A DNA stretch of 64,000 nucleotides from Paenibacillus stellifer (lineage in GTDB: Bacteria; Bacillota; Bacilli; Paenibacillales; Paenibacillaceae), in the NCBI RefSeq assembly GCF_000758685.1, contig NZ_CP009286.1, positions 3,998,501 to 4,062,500 on the forward strand. The letters are read 5' to 3'. A program made the position numbers and the translations under genes. This document shows, in pieces, positions 48,977 to 58,967 of the stretch (within the stretch, counting starts at the first letter, position 1; the number at the start of each line of letters is the position of its first letter). Below the pieces are notes generated by a model. It was given only the letters and a program-made list of their open reading frames with translations. It did not search any database and was not told the origin of the DNA.

Positions 48977-49038
48977 GAAAGTACCTCCTGTTTCAGATGG
49001 ACTAAACTTGCGCCTTGCATGACCGTCCTACCGGCCGA

Positions 49039-50667
49039 TTACATGTACAGGACCCGGTGTGTCCCGGAATAATCCGCCGGCAGCTCCAGCAGATGCTCCA
49101 GCCAGGACAAGCCGTATTTATTTAAATAATACGTGACGTTGTACACTCTCTCCTGCAGTCTGCCGAGCGGCATCAGCGAGCATTCAATCCGCTCCCACTG
49201 CCGGAGCGCCGCTTCGCTCTGCTTGGCCATCGCGCTCACGACCTTGCCCTCCAGGAAATCGATCTGGTCCAGGATTTTCTCCTTGTTGGCGGCCCCCAGC
49301 TTGAGCAATCCGGCCTGGACAGTACCAATTTCCTCGATTAACGGGTCATACATGCTCGCAAAAGAGGCTTTGACTTCGGCAAATTTCCGGCCAAGCTGCA
49401 GCTCGTCCTGAGCCTCCAGCCAGCTCCGCTTCTTCTCCTCCAGACCTACCAGCACGTCTTCAAAGGTCAGCCCGTATTTCTCCATATGCTTGTGCAGCGT
49501 ACCCTCGACGACCGTGTAAGACATCCGGGGCAGAATCGGCGGCATCTTCATGCCAAGCTCCGCGAAAGCCCGTCCTGTAATGCCCCAGTAGGAGATCTCT
49601 CCCTGTCCGAGCACCGTCGCCAGCACCGGCAGCAGATACTCATGCATCAGCGGACGGGTCAGCACGTTGTTGCTGAAGCGCTCGGGATGTCCCTCAAGCA
49701 GCTCCAACAGCTCTTCCTTGCTGAAAGCGACATGCCCTTTGCGGTCCGTAAACCTTCCGTCCTTCTTCACCAGAAGAAGACGCATTCCTTCATGAATGTA
49801 AAAAAGGTTCGCGCCGCCTGCCGCCACATCAGCCTGGAGCTCATGACCGCCGCTGAAGATATCATCCGCCGTCTTGTGGTATGACGCTTCCAGATCGTCG
49901 TTCTTCTCAATCAGCGCGCGGAACAGCGGCTTCTCCAGCGCCCGCAGGGCAGGGTCTGCCGAGTCTAGCAAAATCAAGCCGAATCGGCCGAACAAAGCAC
50001 CGATCATCTCGGCAAAAGCGGAAGTCATGCTTCCCTGCCGGGCCGCATTTGAGGCCAGCTCCATGATCTCTTGCTTGAACTCGCTCTCCTGAAGCAGCTC
50101 GCCAAGCTGCTCAAGCGGTCTGGCGAAGCTCTCCTCGCCCACCGGGATGTAGCTGACAGGGCTGCGCCCGGTCTCCTCCGCCTCAATCTTCAGCTTGACC
50201 ACTTCTCCGGACCGGTCCAGCACATACGTATGATTGACCTCATCCCAATCATGGTCCTCGCCCGCGATCCAGAAGAGCGGAACGACCGGGCGTCCGAGTT
50301 CCTCCGATGCCTCTCTTGCAGCGGTGATCGTGGTTATGATTTTATAAATGACGAGCAGTGGTCCAGTGAACAGTCCGCTCTGCTGTCCGCCGGAGATCAC
50401 CAGCGTCTCCGGCTGTTCCAGCAATTCCAGCGAGCGCCGAACCGCTTCATGATGATTGAATTTGGCGTTATAGCTGCGCAGAACTTCCGTCAGACGGCTG
50501 CGGTCCACACGGCTGTCACTTTGGCTGTCCAGCCAGGCGGCACGCTCCTGTCTGGTACTTTCATGCTGATAGCTTCCGCCGAATAAATGCGACACCTTCT
50601 CGTCGCCCCTCAAGAAAGCCTGGGCGAGCGCCGGTCCGCCCGGCAGAGGCTCCGGTACAACGTTCAT
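49039..50667 (-). CDS. bshC: Putative cysteine ligase BshC (bacillithiol synthesis)
   Basis: BshC is thought to add cysteine to GlcN-malate in the last step of bacillithiol synthesis, cytoplasmic. The 542-residue product matches the family length, with LVISGGQQSGLFTGPLLVIYKIITTI (about 93-118), PVVPLFWIAGEDHDWDEVNHTYV and the coiled-coil end WLEHLLELPADYSGTHRVLYM. It stands near mraZ as in B. subtilis (yllA-mraZ), but with ahcY between. bshA and bshB are not in this window. Confidence 0.94.
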   Translation of the reverse strand: MNVVPEPLPGGPALAQAFLRGDEKVSHLFGGSYQHESTRQERAAWLDSQSDSRVDRSRLTEVLRSYNAKFNHHEAVRRSLELLEQPETLVISGGQQSGLFTGPLLVIYKIITTITAAREASEELGRPVVPLFWIAGEDHDWDEVNHTYVLDRSGEVVKLKIEAEETGRSPVSYIPVGEESFARPLEQLGELLQESEFKQEIMELASNAARQGSMTSAFAEMIGALFGRFGLILLDSADPALRALEKPLFRALIEKNDDLEASYHKTADDIFSGGHELQADVAAGGANLFYIHEGMRLLLVKKDGRFTDRKGHVAFSKEELLELLEGHPERFSNNVLTRPLMHEYLLPVLATVLGQGEISYWGITGRAFAELGMKMPPILPRMSYTVVEGTLHKHMEKYGLTFEDVLVGLEEKKRSWLEAQDELQLGRKFAEVKASFASMYDPLIEEIGTVQAGLLKLGAANKEKILDQIDFLEGKVVSAMAKQSEAALRQWERIECSLMPLGRLQERVYNVTYYLNKYGLSWLEHLLELPADYSGTHRVLYM

Positions 50668-50852
50668 CAGGTTGCCTCCCGTTCTGCTGATGCGCCCTAT
50701 ATGATACTTGTCAGGCGTCCGTAAAAACTTCCTTTTTGATTGTATCCAAACCTGAACGTTCCGTCAAAGCGTTGAGCAAGGATTATGCCTGACTGCGCTC
50801 TTAACCAACGATTGTTTCCCGGGAAACAAGTCAAGAATGATAGGTGTTTGTC

Positions 50853-50898
50853 AAAAAATAAGGTTTCCCCCGCTTCCGGACAGAAGCGGGGGAAACCT
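50853..50898 (-). terminator. Terminator of the opp operon
   Basis: A 16-bp perfect stem (50861-50876 with 50883-50898) is followed on the minus strand by TTATTTTTTG. It lies 34 nt after the oppF stop codon. Confidence 0.92.
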
Positions 50899-50931
50899 GT
50901 TACATTCCTCGATTAGTGCAGCATTTCGCAA

Positions 50932-51852
50932 TCAGGCATACGCCTTGGCTACAAAGTGGCCCTTTGAAACTTCGACCAGCTTTGTTTCATCCTCGTTGGT
51001 CTGCTGGCCAGCCGAATAGATCGGGCTTGCCAGCTCGTCATGCATATGCAGACGCTTCTTGTTGACTTCGATTTCCGGATCGGGAATCGGGATCGCGGAC
51101 AGCAGCGCCTTGGTGTATGGATGAATCGGATTGGCGTACAGCTCTTCGCTCTCTGCCAGCTCAACCATTTTACCAAGGTACATAACGGCGACACGGTCGC
51201 TGATATGCTTAACCATGGAGAGGTCATGAGCGATGAACAGGTAAGTCAGTCCAAGACGGGTCTGCAGCTCTTTGAGTAGGTTGACGACCTGAGCCTGGAT
51301 CGATACGTCAAGCGCCGAAATCGGCTCGTCGCAGACGATGAATTTCGGATTGACCGCAAGCGCGCGGGCAATGCCGATACGCTGGCGTTGGCCGCCGGAG
51401 AATTCATGCGGATAGCGGGTGGCATGGTCATGGTTCAGACCAACCATATCCAGCAGCTCCTCGATCCGCTTCTTGCGCTCGGCGCGGCTTCCTGCCATGC
51501 CATGAATGTCCAGCGCCTCACCGATGATATCCGAAACCGTAAACCGCGGATTAAGCGATGCATACGGGTCCTGGAAGATCATCTGCATATCGCGGCGCAT
51601 GGCTTTCATTTTACCCGGAGACAGCTTGTAAATATCTGTTCCGTTAAACTTCACACTGCCGGCCGTCGGCTCATACAGACGGAGGACCGTGCGTCCCGCC
51701 GTCGTCTTGCCGCAGCCCGACTCGCCTACCATACCCAGCGTTTCGCCTTCGCGAATCGAGAAGTTCAGATTATCGACCGCCTTCAGCACTTTGCCTTTGC
51801 CAACGTTGAAATATTTCTTGAGGCCTTCTACCTCGATCAGCTGTTTGCTCAA
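50932..51852 (-). CDS. oppF: Oligopeptide ABC transporter ATP-binding protein OppF
   Basis: One of two ATPases that power peptide import. The 306-residue protein has Walker [10 protein letters not shown], the ABC signature [17 protein letters not shown], Walker [13 protein letters not shown] and the C-terminal oligopeptide-type extension ([15 protein letters not shown]). It lacks the Cys motif seen in OppD. The ATG overlaps the oppD stop (ATGA). It is the last gene of the operon. Confidence 0.94.
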   Translation of the reverse strand: MSKQLIEVEGLKKYFNVGKGKVLKAVDNLNFSIREGETLGMVGESGCGKTTAGRTVLRLYEPTAGSVKFNGTDIYKLSPGKMKAMRRDMQMIFQDPYASLNPRFTVSDIIGEALDIHGMAGSRAERKKRIEELLDMVGLNHDHATRYPHEFSGGQRQRIGIARALAVNPKFIVCDEPISALDVSIQAQVVNLLKELQTRLGLTYLFIAHDLSMVKHISDRVAVMYLGKMVELAESEELYANPIHPYTKALLSAIPIPDPEIEVNKKRLHMHDELASPIYSAGQQTNEDETKLVEVSKGHFVAKAYA

Positions 51853-52844
51853 GAGTTTTGCGCCTCCTTGGCCATCGGATGCAGATTCCAGCAGCGCGCC
51901 GTATGCGTGTCGCTGAATTCCGTAGTGCCCGGATCAATTCTCTCGCAAATCGCCATCGCTTCGCTGCAGCGAGCGGCGAACGGACAGCCGACAGGAGGCT
52001 TGATCAGATCCGGCGGCGTGCCGACGATCGGGATCAGCGGCTCGCCTTTCTTCTGGTCCAAACGAGGCATCGAACGAAGCAGTCCCTTCGTATATGGGTG
52101 CTGCGGGTTCTTGAAGATTTCCCATCTCGTTCCGGTCTCGACCACTTCACCCGCGTACATGACGATGACACGGTCGCACATGCCGGCGACAACGCCAAGG
52201 TCATGGGTGATCAGAATGATCGACGTACCTAGTTGTTTCTGCATATCTTTCATTACTTCCATGATCTGAGCCTGAATGGTTACGTCGAGCGCAGTAGTCG
52301 GCTCGTCCGCAATCAACAGAGCAGGACGGCAGGCCAGCGCGATCGCAATCATCACACGCTGCCGCATACCGCCGGAGAACTCATGGGGATATTGGTTAAA
52401 GCGGGCCTCGGCATTCTTGATACCGACAAGCTTCAACATTTCAATGCCACGCTTGGTCGCTTCGGCCGCTGACATTTTCTGATGTTTGATCAATACTTCC
52501 GTGATTTGCTTGCCCACTTTGATCGTGGGGTTCAGTGAGGTCATCGGGTCTTGAAAGATCATGCCAATGTCTTTGCCGCGAATTGCTTCCATCTCTTTCG
52601 TGCTCTTCTTCAGAAGGTCTTGCCCTTGAAAAATAATCTCGCCCTGCTTCACCTTGGAAGGAGGTGACGGAATCAGCCGCATGATCGACTGGGCCGTGAC
52701 ACTCTTGCCGCTGCCGGACTCGCCGACAATCGCTACTGTCTCGCCTTTGCCAATTTCAAAATTCATTCCGCGGACAGCTTGCACTTCACCGCCCGACACA
52801 AAAAACGATACTTGCAAGTCTTTAACCTGTAAAATCGGGTCCAT
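51849..52844 (-). CDS. oppD: Oligopeptide ABC transporter ATP-binding protein OppD
   Basis: The second transporter ATPase. Its 331 residues show Walker [12 protein letters not shown], signature [17 protein letters not shown], Walker [15 protein letters not shown] and a C-terminal extension with [20 protein letters not shown], a Cys cluster typical of OppD/DppD. ATG at 52844 is preceded by AGGAGGTGACC; the GTG inside this site is not used. It is 12 nt after oppC. Confidence 0.94.
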   Translation of the reverse strand: MDPILQVKDLQVSFFVSGGEVQAVRGMNFEIGKGETVAIVGESGSGKSVTAQSIMRLIPSPPSKVKQGEIIFQGQDLLKKSTKEMEAIRGKDIGMIFQDPMTSLNPTIKVGKQITEVLIKHQKMSAAEATKRGIEMLKLVGIKNAEARFNQYPHEFSGGMRQRVMIAIALACRPALLIADEPTTALDVTIQAQIMEVMKDMQKQLGTSIILITHDLGVVAGMCDRVIVMYAGEVVETGTRWEIFKNPQHPYTKGLLRSMPRLDQKKGEPLIPIVGTPPDLIKPPVGCPFAARCSEAMAICERIDPGTTEFSDTHTARCWNLHPMAKEAQNS

Positions 52845-52856
52845 TATGGTCACCTC

Positions 52857-53804
52857 CTATTTCTTGAGTTTAGGATCAAGTGCGTCGCGAAGACCGTCGC
52901 CGAAAATATTAAAGGCGAGCATCGTTACACTGATCAGAATAGCCGGGAACAGCATGCGCCAAGGATATGCCAGCCAGCCAGTGAGCGCGTCACTGATCAT
53001 GGAACCGAGCGAAGCCTTTGGAGCCTGCACACCGAGACCGAGGAAGCTCAGGAACGCTTCGGCGAAGATCGCATTCGGTACCGACAACGTAACGGTAACA
53101 ATGATTGGGCCGATGGCGTTCGGCAGCAAATGCTTGAACAGCAGCCGCTTGGAGCCTGCGCCCATGGAGCGGGAAGCAAGGACGAATTCGCGGTTCTTGA
53201 GCTGCATAATTTCACCGCGCACAATCCATGACATCGTAATCCAGCCGGTAATCGTCAGCGCCAGTATGATCGTCCCTAAACTTGGCTCAAGCACGACGAG
53301 CAGCAGAATAACTACCAGAAGGTAAGGAATGGAATACAGAACTTCGGAAATCTTGTTCATGATGCTGTCTGTACGGCCGCCGAAGAAGCCCATAATGCCG
53401 CCGTATACAACACCGATGCACAGGTCGATCAGAGCAGCCGCCAGGCCTACGATCAGGGAGATACGCGCGCCGTACCAGGTACGCACGAACATGTCGCGGC
53501 CCAGATCGTCGGTGCCGAACCAATGCTCTCCATTTGGAGGTACATTTGTATTCAGATAGTCGTTGGAAAAATAATCATACTTAGTAATGTGCGGGCCGAT
53601 AATGGCGCCGATAATGATCAGAACCAGTACGCCGAGCGAAACCATGGCCAGTTTGTTCTGGCGTAGACGCTTCCAGGCGTCCTGCCAGGCCGACAGACTC
53701 TCGCGCTGAATGACTTCAGCCTGCTTCTCGTCCACGCCGATCTTCCGGAAGTCTTCGGGCTTCAGTTCTACGCCGGGCGGAACCATTTGGTGTTTAGCTG
53801 CCAC
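52857..53804 (-). CDS. oppC: Oligopeptide ABC transporter permease OppC
   Basis: The second membrane subunit. The 315-residue protein has a cytoplasmic N-terminus (about 1-45, GVELKPEDFRKIGVDEKQAEV), six membrane helices and the EAA loop ASRSMGAGSKRLLFKHLLPNAIGP that contacts the ATPase. HWFGTDDLGRDMFVRTWYGARISL is typical of OppC/DppC. It starts with GTG, 4 nt after oppB ends. Confidence 0.94.
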   Translation of the reverse strand: MAAKHQMVPPGVELKPEDFRKIGVDEKQAEVIQRESLSAWQDAWKRLRQNKLAMVSLGVLVLIIIGAIIGPHITKYDYFSNDYLNTNVPPNGEHWFGTDDLGRDMFVRTWYGARISLIVGLAAALIDLCIGVVYGGIMGFFGGRTDSIMNKISEVLYSIPYLLVVILLLVVLEPSLGTIILALTITGWITMSWIVRGEIMQLKNREFVLASRSMGAGSKRLLFKHLLPNAIGPIIVTVTLSVPNAIFAEAFLSFLGLGVQAPKASLGSMISDALTGWLAYPWRMLFPAILISVTMLAFNIFGDGLRDALDPKLKK

Positions 53805-53808
53805 TTGA

Positions 53809-54741
53809 TTAGCCCTCCTTTTCTCCGGTTAATTTAATGCGCGGATCGACGAATACATAGGCGACGTCCGTAATGAAGCGGGCAACCATCAGCAGGATGC
53901 CGTAGAAAATGGTAATCCCCATAATGATCGGATAATCGCGGACGCTGATGGCTTCCACGAACTGCTTGCCGATACCGCCGATACCGAAGATTTGCTCGAT
54001 TACGACAGATCCCGTTACGATGTTCGCCGTCATCGGTCCCATGTAGGTAACGACCGGCAGAATGCCGTTGCGAAGTACGTGGCGGAACAGAATGGCAATC
54101 CAGTTCAGGCCTTTGGCTTTGGCTGTCTTGATATAATCCGCATGCAGCACCTCAAGCATGCTGGACCGGGTAAGTCTTGCAATGAACGCAATCGGCTGCG
54201 CGGATAGCGCCATTACAGGAAGCACGTAGTCCCTCGGTTCTTTAAAGCCCATTACGTTGACCCAGCCGAGCTTCGAAGCAAATACATACTGCAGGACGGT
54301 TGCCAGCACGAAGCTTGGAACCGCTATGCCCAGCACCGCCAGAACCATGGCCGCCGAGTCGATGAACTTCCGGTGATATAGAGCCGCCAACATGCCCAGC
54401 AAGACGCCGACAATGACGGATACAACGATGGCCACAAGGCCGAGCTTCAGCGAGGCGGAGAAAGTCTGTCCGATAATATGCGAAACGTCTTGATTCATCC
54501 GTTTCATGGACACACCAAAATCACCTTGCACGATATTGCCCAAATATTTGAAATACTGCTGGTAGACGGGCTTGTCCAAGCCATACTGTTCGTACAGCCG
54601 CTGGCGGATTTCATCGGGAATCTTCTTCTCGGATGTAAACGGATCACCAGGGATGGCTTTCATCAGGAAAAATGTAGCTGAGATAAGCACAAACAGGGAA
54701 ACCAGCATATAGAAAAATTTATTGGCAACATAACGTACCAT
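53809..54741 (-). CDS. oppB: Oligopeptide ABC transporter permease OppB
   Basis: The first membrane subunit. Of its 310 residues, MVRYVANKFFYMLVSLFVLISATFFLM forms the first helix; five more follow, with the EAA loop YIKTAKAKGLNWIAILFRHVLRNG. The ATG at 54741 has AAGGAGGTG about 9 nt upstream; GTG starts further up would place the site inside the frame. The site also overlaps TTTGTCGAA, a perfect Spo0A-box core. It is separated from oppA by a terminator-like hairpin. Confidence 0.92.
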   Translation of the reverse strand: MVRYVANKFFYMLVSLFVLISATFFLMKAIPGDPFTSEKKIPDEIRQRLYEQYGLDKPVYQQYFKYLGNIVQGDFGVSMKRMNQDVSHIIGQTFSASLKLGLVAIVVSVIVGVLLGMLAALYHRKFIDSAAMVLAVLGIAVPSFVLATVLQYVFASKLGWVNVMGFKEPRDYVLPVMALSAQPIAFIARLTRSSMLEVLHADYIKTAKAKGLNWIAILFRHVLRNGILPVVTYMGPMTANIVTGSVVIEQIFGIGGIGKQFVEAISVRDYPIIMGITIFYGILLMVARFITDVAYVFVDPRIKLTGEKEG

Positions 54742-54863
54742 GCCCGTCAACACCTCCTTCGACAAATTTTTCACAACCTAAATTGATTTTATGAAATTAT
54801 TGACCGCTTGTCCATTTTCTAATTTTGTTAAATAACCAAACTTTGGAGTGCGGGCAGACATAC

Positions 54864-54903
54864 AAAAAAAAGGGATATATATGGAAATCCACATATATAT
54901 CCC
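54864..54903 (-). terminator. Hairpin between oppA and oppB
   Basis: The stem GGGATATATATGG/CCACATATATATCCC (54872-54884 with 54889-54903) is followed on the minus strand by T8. It likely lets only part of transcription pass into oppB-F, so the binding protein is made in excess. Confidence 0.85.
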
Positions 54904-54978
54904 GAAGTGTTCATGCTACTTCAGATACTGAAATCTTAAATTAAATATACTGTAAGTCTCCTTTATAGAAACTGAATC

Positions 54979-56700
54979 TTAGTGTTCGAGCAGATAAGCG
55001 CGAGTCAGGTCGATTGCACCGCTGAAGTCAAGCGTAACGCCTTTCAGGTAAGGCTTAGTCAGCGAGTTGTTGGTGTAGTAGTAGATCGGGATCAGGATTT
55101 GATCATCCTGAATGATCATTTTCTCGGCAGCCGCGAATTTCTCTTGGCGAACCTTGTTGTCGCTGGTTGCTTTTGCTTCAGCGATCAGCTTGTCGTACGC
55201 AGGGTTAGCGTAGCCGGTATCGTTGTTGCCGCCTTTAGTTACCCACATATCAAGGAAAGTCATCGGATCGTTGTAGTCAGCAGTCCAGCCTGCGCGGGCA
55301 ACCTGGTATTGCAGATGTTGACGGTTCTCGATAAATACTGCCCATTCCTGATTTTCCAGCTTCACGTCAACGCCAAGGTTCTTCTTCCACATGTCGCCAA
55401 TAGCCAGGGCGATCTTCTTGTGGCCTTCACTTGTGTTGTAGGACAGAGTGAATGCAGGCAGCTTAGTCAGGCCTTCTTCTTTCAGACCTTCAGCCAGCAA
55501 TGTCTTAGCTTGTTCCAGATCTTCAGTGAAGTAGCTGTCTTTGACAGCTGTACGGTATTCGCCGTCAGCGCCTGCGATGCCCGGAGGAACGAAGCCGAAT
55601 GCCGGCAGCTGTCCGCCCAGTGTAACCTTGTCGATCAGAGTTTGACGGTCAATGGCCATAGCCAGAGCTTTACGGATCTTAACATTGTTGAACGGTTTTT
55701 CAGTTACGTTAAATTCATAGTAGTATACACTTGCAATACCTTTTCTGTTGAACTCGTCCGGATATTTCTGCTGTACGATTGGCAGCTGTTCAGTCGGAAT
55801 TTCACCGTTCGGGCCGCCTGCGCGGTCCAGCTGGCCGCTTTCGTAAGCGGACAGTTCAGTTGCGCCGCTGTTTACGAGCGAGAAGTCGATTTTGCTAAGT
55901 TTAATGGAATCTTTATCCCAGTAGTTGTCGTTCTTGGATACTTCCAGAGATTGACCAGTCGTCCACTCGGTCAGAGTGAAAGGTCCGTCAACAATCATCG
56001 TATCTTTGCTGGTTGCCCATTTCGGATTAGTTTCAACCGATTGGTGAACCGGATAGTAAGTGTAGAAGGACAGAAGGCCAAGGAAGTAAGGAGTAGGAGC
56101 TGCAAGAGTAACTTCCAGCGTCTTGTCGTCAACGGCTTTAACGCCTACTTGGTTAAAGTCGGTGATTTTCTTTTCATAGTAATCTTGAGCGTTCTTCAGG
56201 TAGTACAGCTGGTAAGCGTAAGGTGCCGGTTCTGTAGCGGCAGGATCCAGGACGCGTTTCCAAGCGCGTACGAAGTCGGCGGAAGTTACAGCGTCGCCGT
56301 TGCTCCATTTAGCGTCACGCAGGTGGAAGGTATATACCAGACCGTCAGCGGAAACATCCCATTTCTCAGCGATGCCCGGTTCTGCTTGGCCGGTTTCGTC
56401 ATTCATGCGGGTCAAGCCTTCATACATTGTCTTCAGGACAGTGTTGGCCTGGCTGTCTTGTGCAAGAGCCGGGTCAAATGTCGGAGGTTCGGAACTCAGG
56501 TTGATTTTAAGCGTTTGATCAGCAGCAAGTTTTTCTCCTGCTGCAGCTCCGTCAGTAGCTGCAGGAGTGTTGCCAGTGTTGCCTGTGTTCGCCGCGGTGT
56601 TTTCCGTGGCAGAATTATTGCCACCGCCGCATCCTGCAAGCACAGTTCCGATGACAAGAACGAGTGCGAACAGGAGTAAAAGACTTTTACTCTTCTTCAT
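54979..56700 (-). CDS. oppA: Oligopeptide-binding lipoprotein OppA
   Basis: The extracellular receptor of the transporter. The 573 residues begin with a lipoprotein signal (KKSKSLLLLFALVLVIGTV then LAGC, lipid on Cys23), then a Thr/Asn/Ala linker and the family 5 solute-binding fold (INLSSEPPTFDPALAQDSQANTVLKTMYEGLTRM; FHLRDAKWSNGDAVTSADFVRAWKR; IRKALAMAIDRQTLI). Such proteins bring in peptides and signalling peptides affecting sporulation. AGGGGGAA precedes the ATG; TATAAT (complement of 56742-56747) upstream may be its -10. Confidence 0.95.
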   Translation of the reverse strand: MKKSKSLLLLFALVLVIGTVLAGCGGGNNSATENTAANTGNTGNTPAATDGAAAGEKLAADQTLKINLSSEPPTFDPALAQDSQANTVLKTMYEGLTRMNDETGQAEPGIAEKWDVSADGLVYTFHLRDAKWSNGDAVTSADFVRAWKRVLDPAATEPAPYAYQLYYLKNAQDYYEKKITDFNQVGVKAVDDKTLEVTLAAPTPYFLGLLSFYTYYPVHQSVETNPKWATSKDTMIVDGPFTLTEWTTGQSLEVSKNDNYWDKDSIKLSKIDFSLVNSGATELSAYESGQLDRAGGPNGEIPTEQLPIVQQKYPDEFNRKGIASVYYYEFNVTEKPFNNVKIRKALAMAIDRQTLIDKVTLGGQLPAFGFVPPGIAGADGEYRTAVKDSYFTEDLEQAKTLLAEGLKEEGLTKLPAFTLSYNTSEGHKKIALAIGDMWKKNLGVDVKLENQEWAVFIENRQHLQYQVARAGWTADYNDPMTFLDMWVTKGGNNDTGYANPAYDKLIAEAKATSDNKVRQEKFAAAEKMIIQDDQILIPIYYYTNNSLTKPYLKGVTLDFSGAIDLTRAYLLEH

Positions 56701-56850
56701 CTAGCAGTTCCCCCTAAATAGAATGTGGTATATGGTTTATGATTATACAACCAGTGGTCAAAAAAATCTAGCTTATTGTCGGATGAATTCAATTTTTTTT
56801 AAAATTTTTAAAGTTATGTGACAAAAGCCGATTATTGACGTCAGACAACC

Positions 56851-57237
56851 TTACATTTTCTGTAGGATATATTTGACCATACCCACCACCATGAAGAGCA
56901 CATAGCCCGACGACATCACGACAAAACCGAGTCTCCATACGGCCCGAAGCAGTCTTTTGCCATCCAATCTACCCTTTAGCCTGTTCTGTGCGCCTCCAAT
57001 GAAGCCTGCGGCCAAAAGGACGAACAGAAGAAAGAGATAGAACCCAAACCCTGAGTGAAAAAGATTGTTAAACAGTGCCGATACTGAAAACAGCAGAAAT
57101 ACAGTAGTTACGTCCATAGCCAGCAGCAGCGCCCGTCTCTTGTCCATTCCGGACAGGGCGGCGATGAAATAGACAAGCACAAAAGGCAGCACGGGCATAA
57201 CGCTCAACACAATCAGCGAATTGCGGAGCCATTCCAA
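56851..57237 (-). CDS. DUF3397 family membrane protein
   Basis: The 128-residue protein has four predicted membrane helices (about 5-27, 36-57, 62-84 and 102-123), with short charged loops (GMDKRRAL, QNRLKGRLDGKRLLRA). Position downstream of panE and upstream of the bshC/mraZ area is where DUF3397 genes occur in Bacillus. No function is known. The start is TTG and lies 16 nt after the panE stop, so it is probably cotranscribed with panE. Confidence 0.8.
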   Translation of the reverse strand: MEWLRNSLIVLSVMPVLPFVLVYFIAALSGMDKRRALLLAMDVTTVFLLFSVSALFNNLFHSGFGFYLFLLFVLLAAGFIGGAQNRLKGRLDGKRLLRAVWRLGFVVMSSGYVLFMVVGMVKYILQKM

Positions 57238-57253
57238 GCGGCTTCACCTCTCC

Positions 57254-58201
57254 TTATACGATCATGCCCTCTATGATCCGGATTATTCCTCTGTGCAGAG
57301 GAACATCAACGCCGGTTCGCCGCGCAAGCTCGGCCAGGGCTCCGTTTATCCACCTGATTTCGGTCTCCCTTGAGGCCAGCACATCAGCCAGCATAGAGGA
57401 ACGGTTGCCGGAGGTAGCCCGGCATACATTCAATATATCGTCCCACAAGCTGTCCTCCCGGTATATCCCTGCCGCATCGCAGACCGCTGCCGCTTCATCG
57501 TAAAGTTCTCTCATTAGGTCTATCCGTGCAGCGGATGCCAGCAGCTCTCCGTTCGATACGCGCCAGATGGCGGTCAGCGGGTTGATGACGGCGTTGATCA
57601 TCAGCTTCCGAAAGATCATGGTTTCCACTTGATTCGACACTGATGCCGAAAATCCTGCCGTTTCTAGCCGGGCAGCCAGAAGGGATTCGGGACTAAGACT
57701 TCCTCCCCCGCCCTCTCCCCATCGTCCAATGTAGGTGTGGCCCTTTCCAGCATGAATCACCCGGACCCCGGATTCCCGCTTCGCTCCTTCCGTTGTAACA
57801 CCGGCATACAAAGAAGCCGCCGGCAGCAGCGACTGAAGCATCTCCAGATGCCCCCATCCGTTCTGAAGGCACAGAATATTCATCGTTATGTCCCGCAGCG
57901 GCATCAGCAGATCCGGCAATTCACTGTGCAGCACCGTCTGTTTGACGGCAAGCAGCAGCCAGTCGCCCGGCGATTTCAACCATTCTGCGGCAAAAAGAGG
58001 CGCGGGTGCCGCGCTCATTGCTTCGCCTTTCAGATGCGCTTGGACCTCGCCCGCCACATTACATACAGTCAAGCCGCTTTCCGCGAGCGAGGCCGCCTGA
58101 TCTTCGGTTCTGCACCACAGCCGGACCTCGCAGCCGGAATTCATCAGCATTCCTGCCAGCAGAAGACCTAGCGATCCGGCGCCTATAATATCGATTTTCA
58201 C
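57254..58201 (-). CDS. panE: 2-dehydropantoate 2-reductase (ketopantoate reductase)
   Basis: The enzyme reduces ketopantoate with NADPH to pantoate for coenzyme A. The 315-residue product starts (GTG) with KIDIIGAGSLGLLLAGML, the dinucleotide-binding loop. It continues with LLAVKQTVLHSELPDLLMPL, LCLQNGWGHLE and the C-terminal domain FRKLMINAVINPLTAIWRVSNGEL, holding the active-site Lys and Asn. It corresponds to B. subtilis ylbQ/panE. A paralogue of other specificity cannot be excluded. Confidence 0.9.
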   Translation of the reverse strand: MKIDIIGAGSLGLLLAGMLMNSGCEVRLWCRTEDQAASLAESGLTVCNVAGEVQAHLKGEAMSAAPAPLFAAEWLKSPGDWLLLAVKQTVLHSELPDLLMPLRDITMNILCLQNGWGHLEMLQSLLPAASLYAGVTTEGAKRESGVRVIHAGKGHTYIGRWGEGGGGSLSPESLLAARLETAGFSASVSNQVETMIFRKLMINAVINPLTAIWRVSNGELLASAARIDLMRELYDEAAAVCDAAGIYREDSLWDDILNVCRATSGNRSSMLADVLASRETEIRWINGALAELARRTGVDVPLHRGIIRIIEGMIV

Positions 58202-58251
58202 GTTTGTCTGTCACCATCCGCAGTTTTGCTTCTAGTATAAATGCCATTAAT

Positions 58252-58303
58252 GCAAAAGAAAATCCCGTTCTCAGACATGTCCCCATGCCTTGAAAACGGG
58301 ATT
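58252..58303 (-). terminator. Terminator after rsfA
   Basis: The stem AATCCCGTTCTCA/TGAAAACGGGATT (58261-58273 with 58291-58303) has a long loop and is followed on the minus strand by TTTTCTTTT. It separates rsfA from panE. Confidence 0.75.
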
Positions 58304-58322
58304 CTCTGTTTGATCCAATAAG

Positions 58323-58967
58323 TCAATCGATCCGCTCCAGATTGCCGTTGGCGTCCATCTTGAACCGATTCTTGATTTCTTCCTCTTCCTCGCTCAAAAA
58401 AGCCAATCGTCGCGCCCGATCCATGATTTGGATCAGCGCCTTATAGTCGTCGTTCACGACCCGGTAATCACTCTGAGCCGTATTGACTTCCTTGGACAGC
58501 CTTTCGTTCTCGGCTCGCAGCTCGGCCAGCTCTTCTTCCTTCTCCCGAAGATCGCGCTCCAGCATTTTGAGCTGACGGCCCGCTTCCTGATAGGTCCCCT
58601 TCCATTGGCGCAGAAAGCGGATTACTGCATCGATGGATAATGAATTCTGGGCTTCTTCATGGACAAAAGCCTCTTCTCCGTCGCCTGCGGTGAAGCCCGC
58701 TACCTGTGCGCCGCGCGACGCACCCTGCTTTTTCAGATAATTCCGCTTCTGGCGCTGCCCTTTGGCAATCGCAATGGCTTCCTCATAGCTTTTGCGGACA
58801 CAACTGTTCCAGCGGAACCCGCAGGCTGCCGAAGTTCTGCCGATCTTCTCCCCGACTTCCTCAAAAGCTGCCAGTTGGGTACTGCCTTCCCTGATGTGGC
58901 GCAGCGTTACCTCTGCCAGTACCAAATCGTCTTCTTCGCTCCAGGCATCTTGTCTAATGGCTGTCAT
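58323..58967 (-). CDS. rsfA: RsfA-type prespore-specific transcriptional regulator (YlbO)
   Basis: RsfA tunes sigma-F-dependent genes in the forespore. The 214 residues start with a Myb/SANT-like domain (AWSEEDDLVLAEVTLRHIREGSTQLAAFEEVGEKIGRTSAACGFRWNSCVRKSYEEA, about 7-65). A linker and a long C-terminal coiled coil (about 118-180, KMLERDLREKEEELAELRAENERLSKEV) follow. Its position next to panE matches B. subtilis ylbO. TAGGAGG precedes the ATG. The 7-bp perfect hairpin CCGGCTG/CAGCCGG lies in the leader (about 59013-59029). Confidence 0.88.
   Translation of the reverse strand: MTAIRQDAWSEEDDLVLAEVTLRHIREGSTQLAAFEEVGEKIGRTSAACGFRWNSCVRKSYEEAIAIAKGQRQKRNYLKKQGASRGAQVAGFTAGDGEEAFVHEEAQNSLSIDAVIRFLRQWKGTYQEAGRQLKMLERDLREKEEELAELRAENERLSKEVNTAQSDYRVVNDDYKALIQIMDRARRLAFLSEEEEEIKNRFKMDANGNLERID

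Noticed and set aside
54982..56679. Long open frame on the plus strand (565 codons) opposite oppA
   Set aside because: It is an antisense shadow of a clear lipoprotein gene, with no ribosome site and no recognisable protein features.
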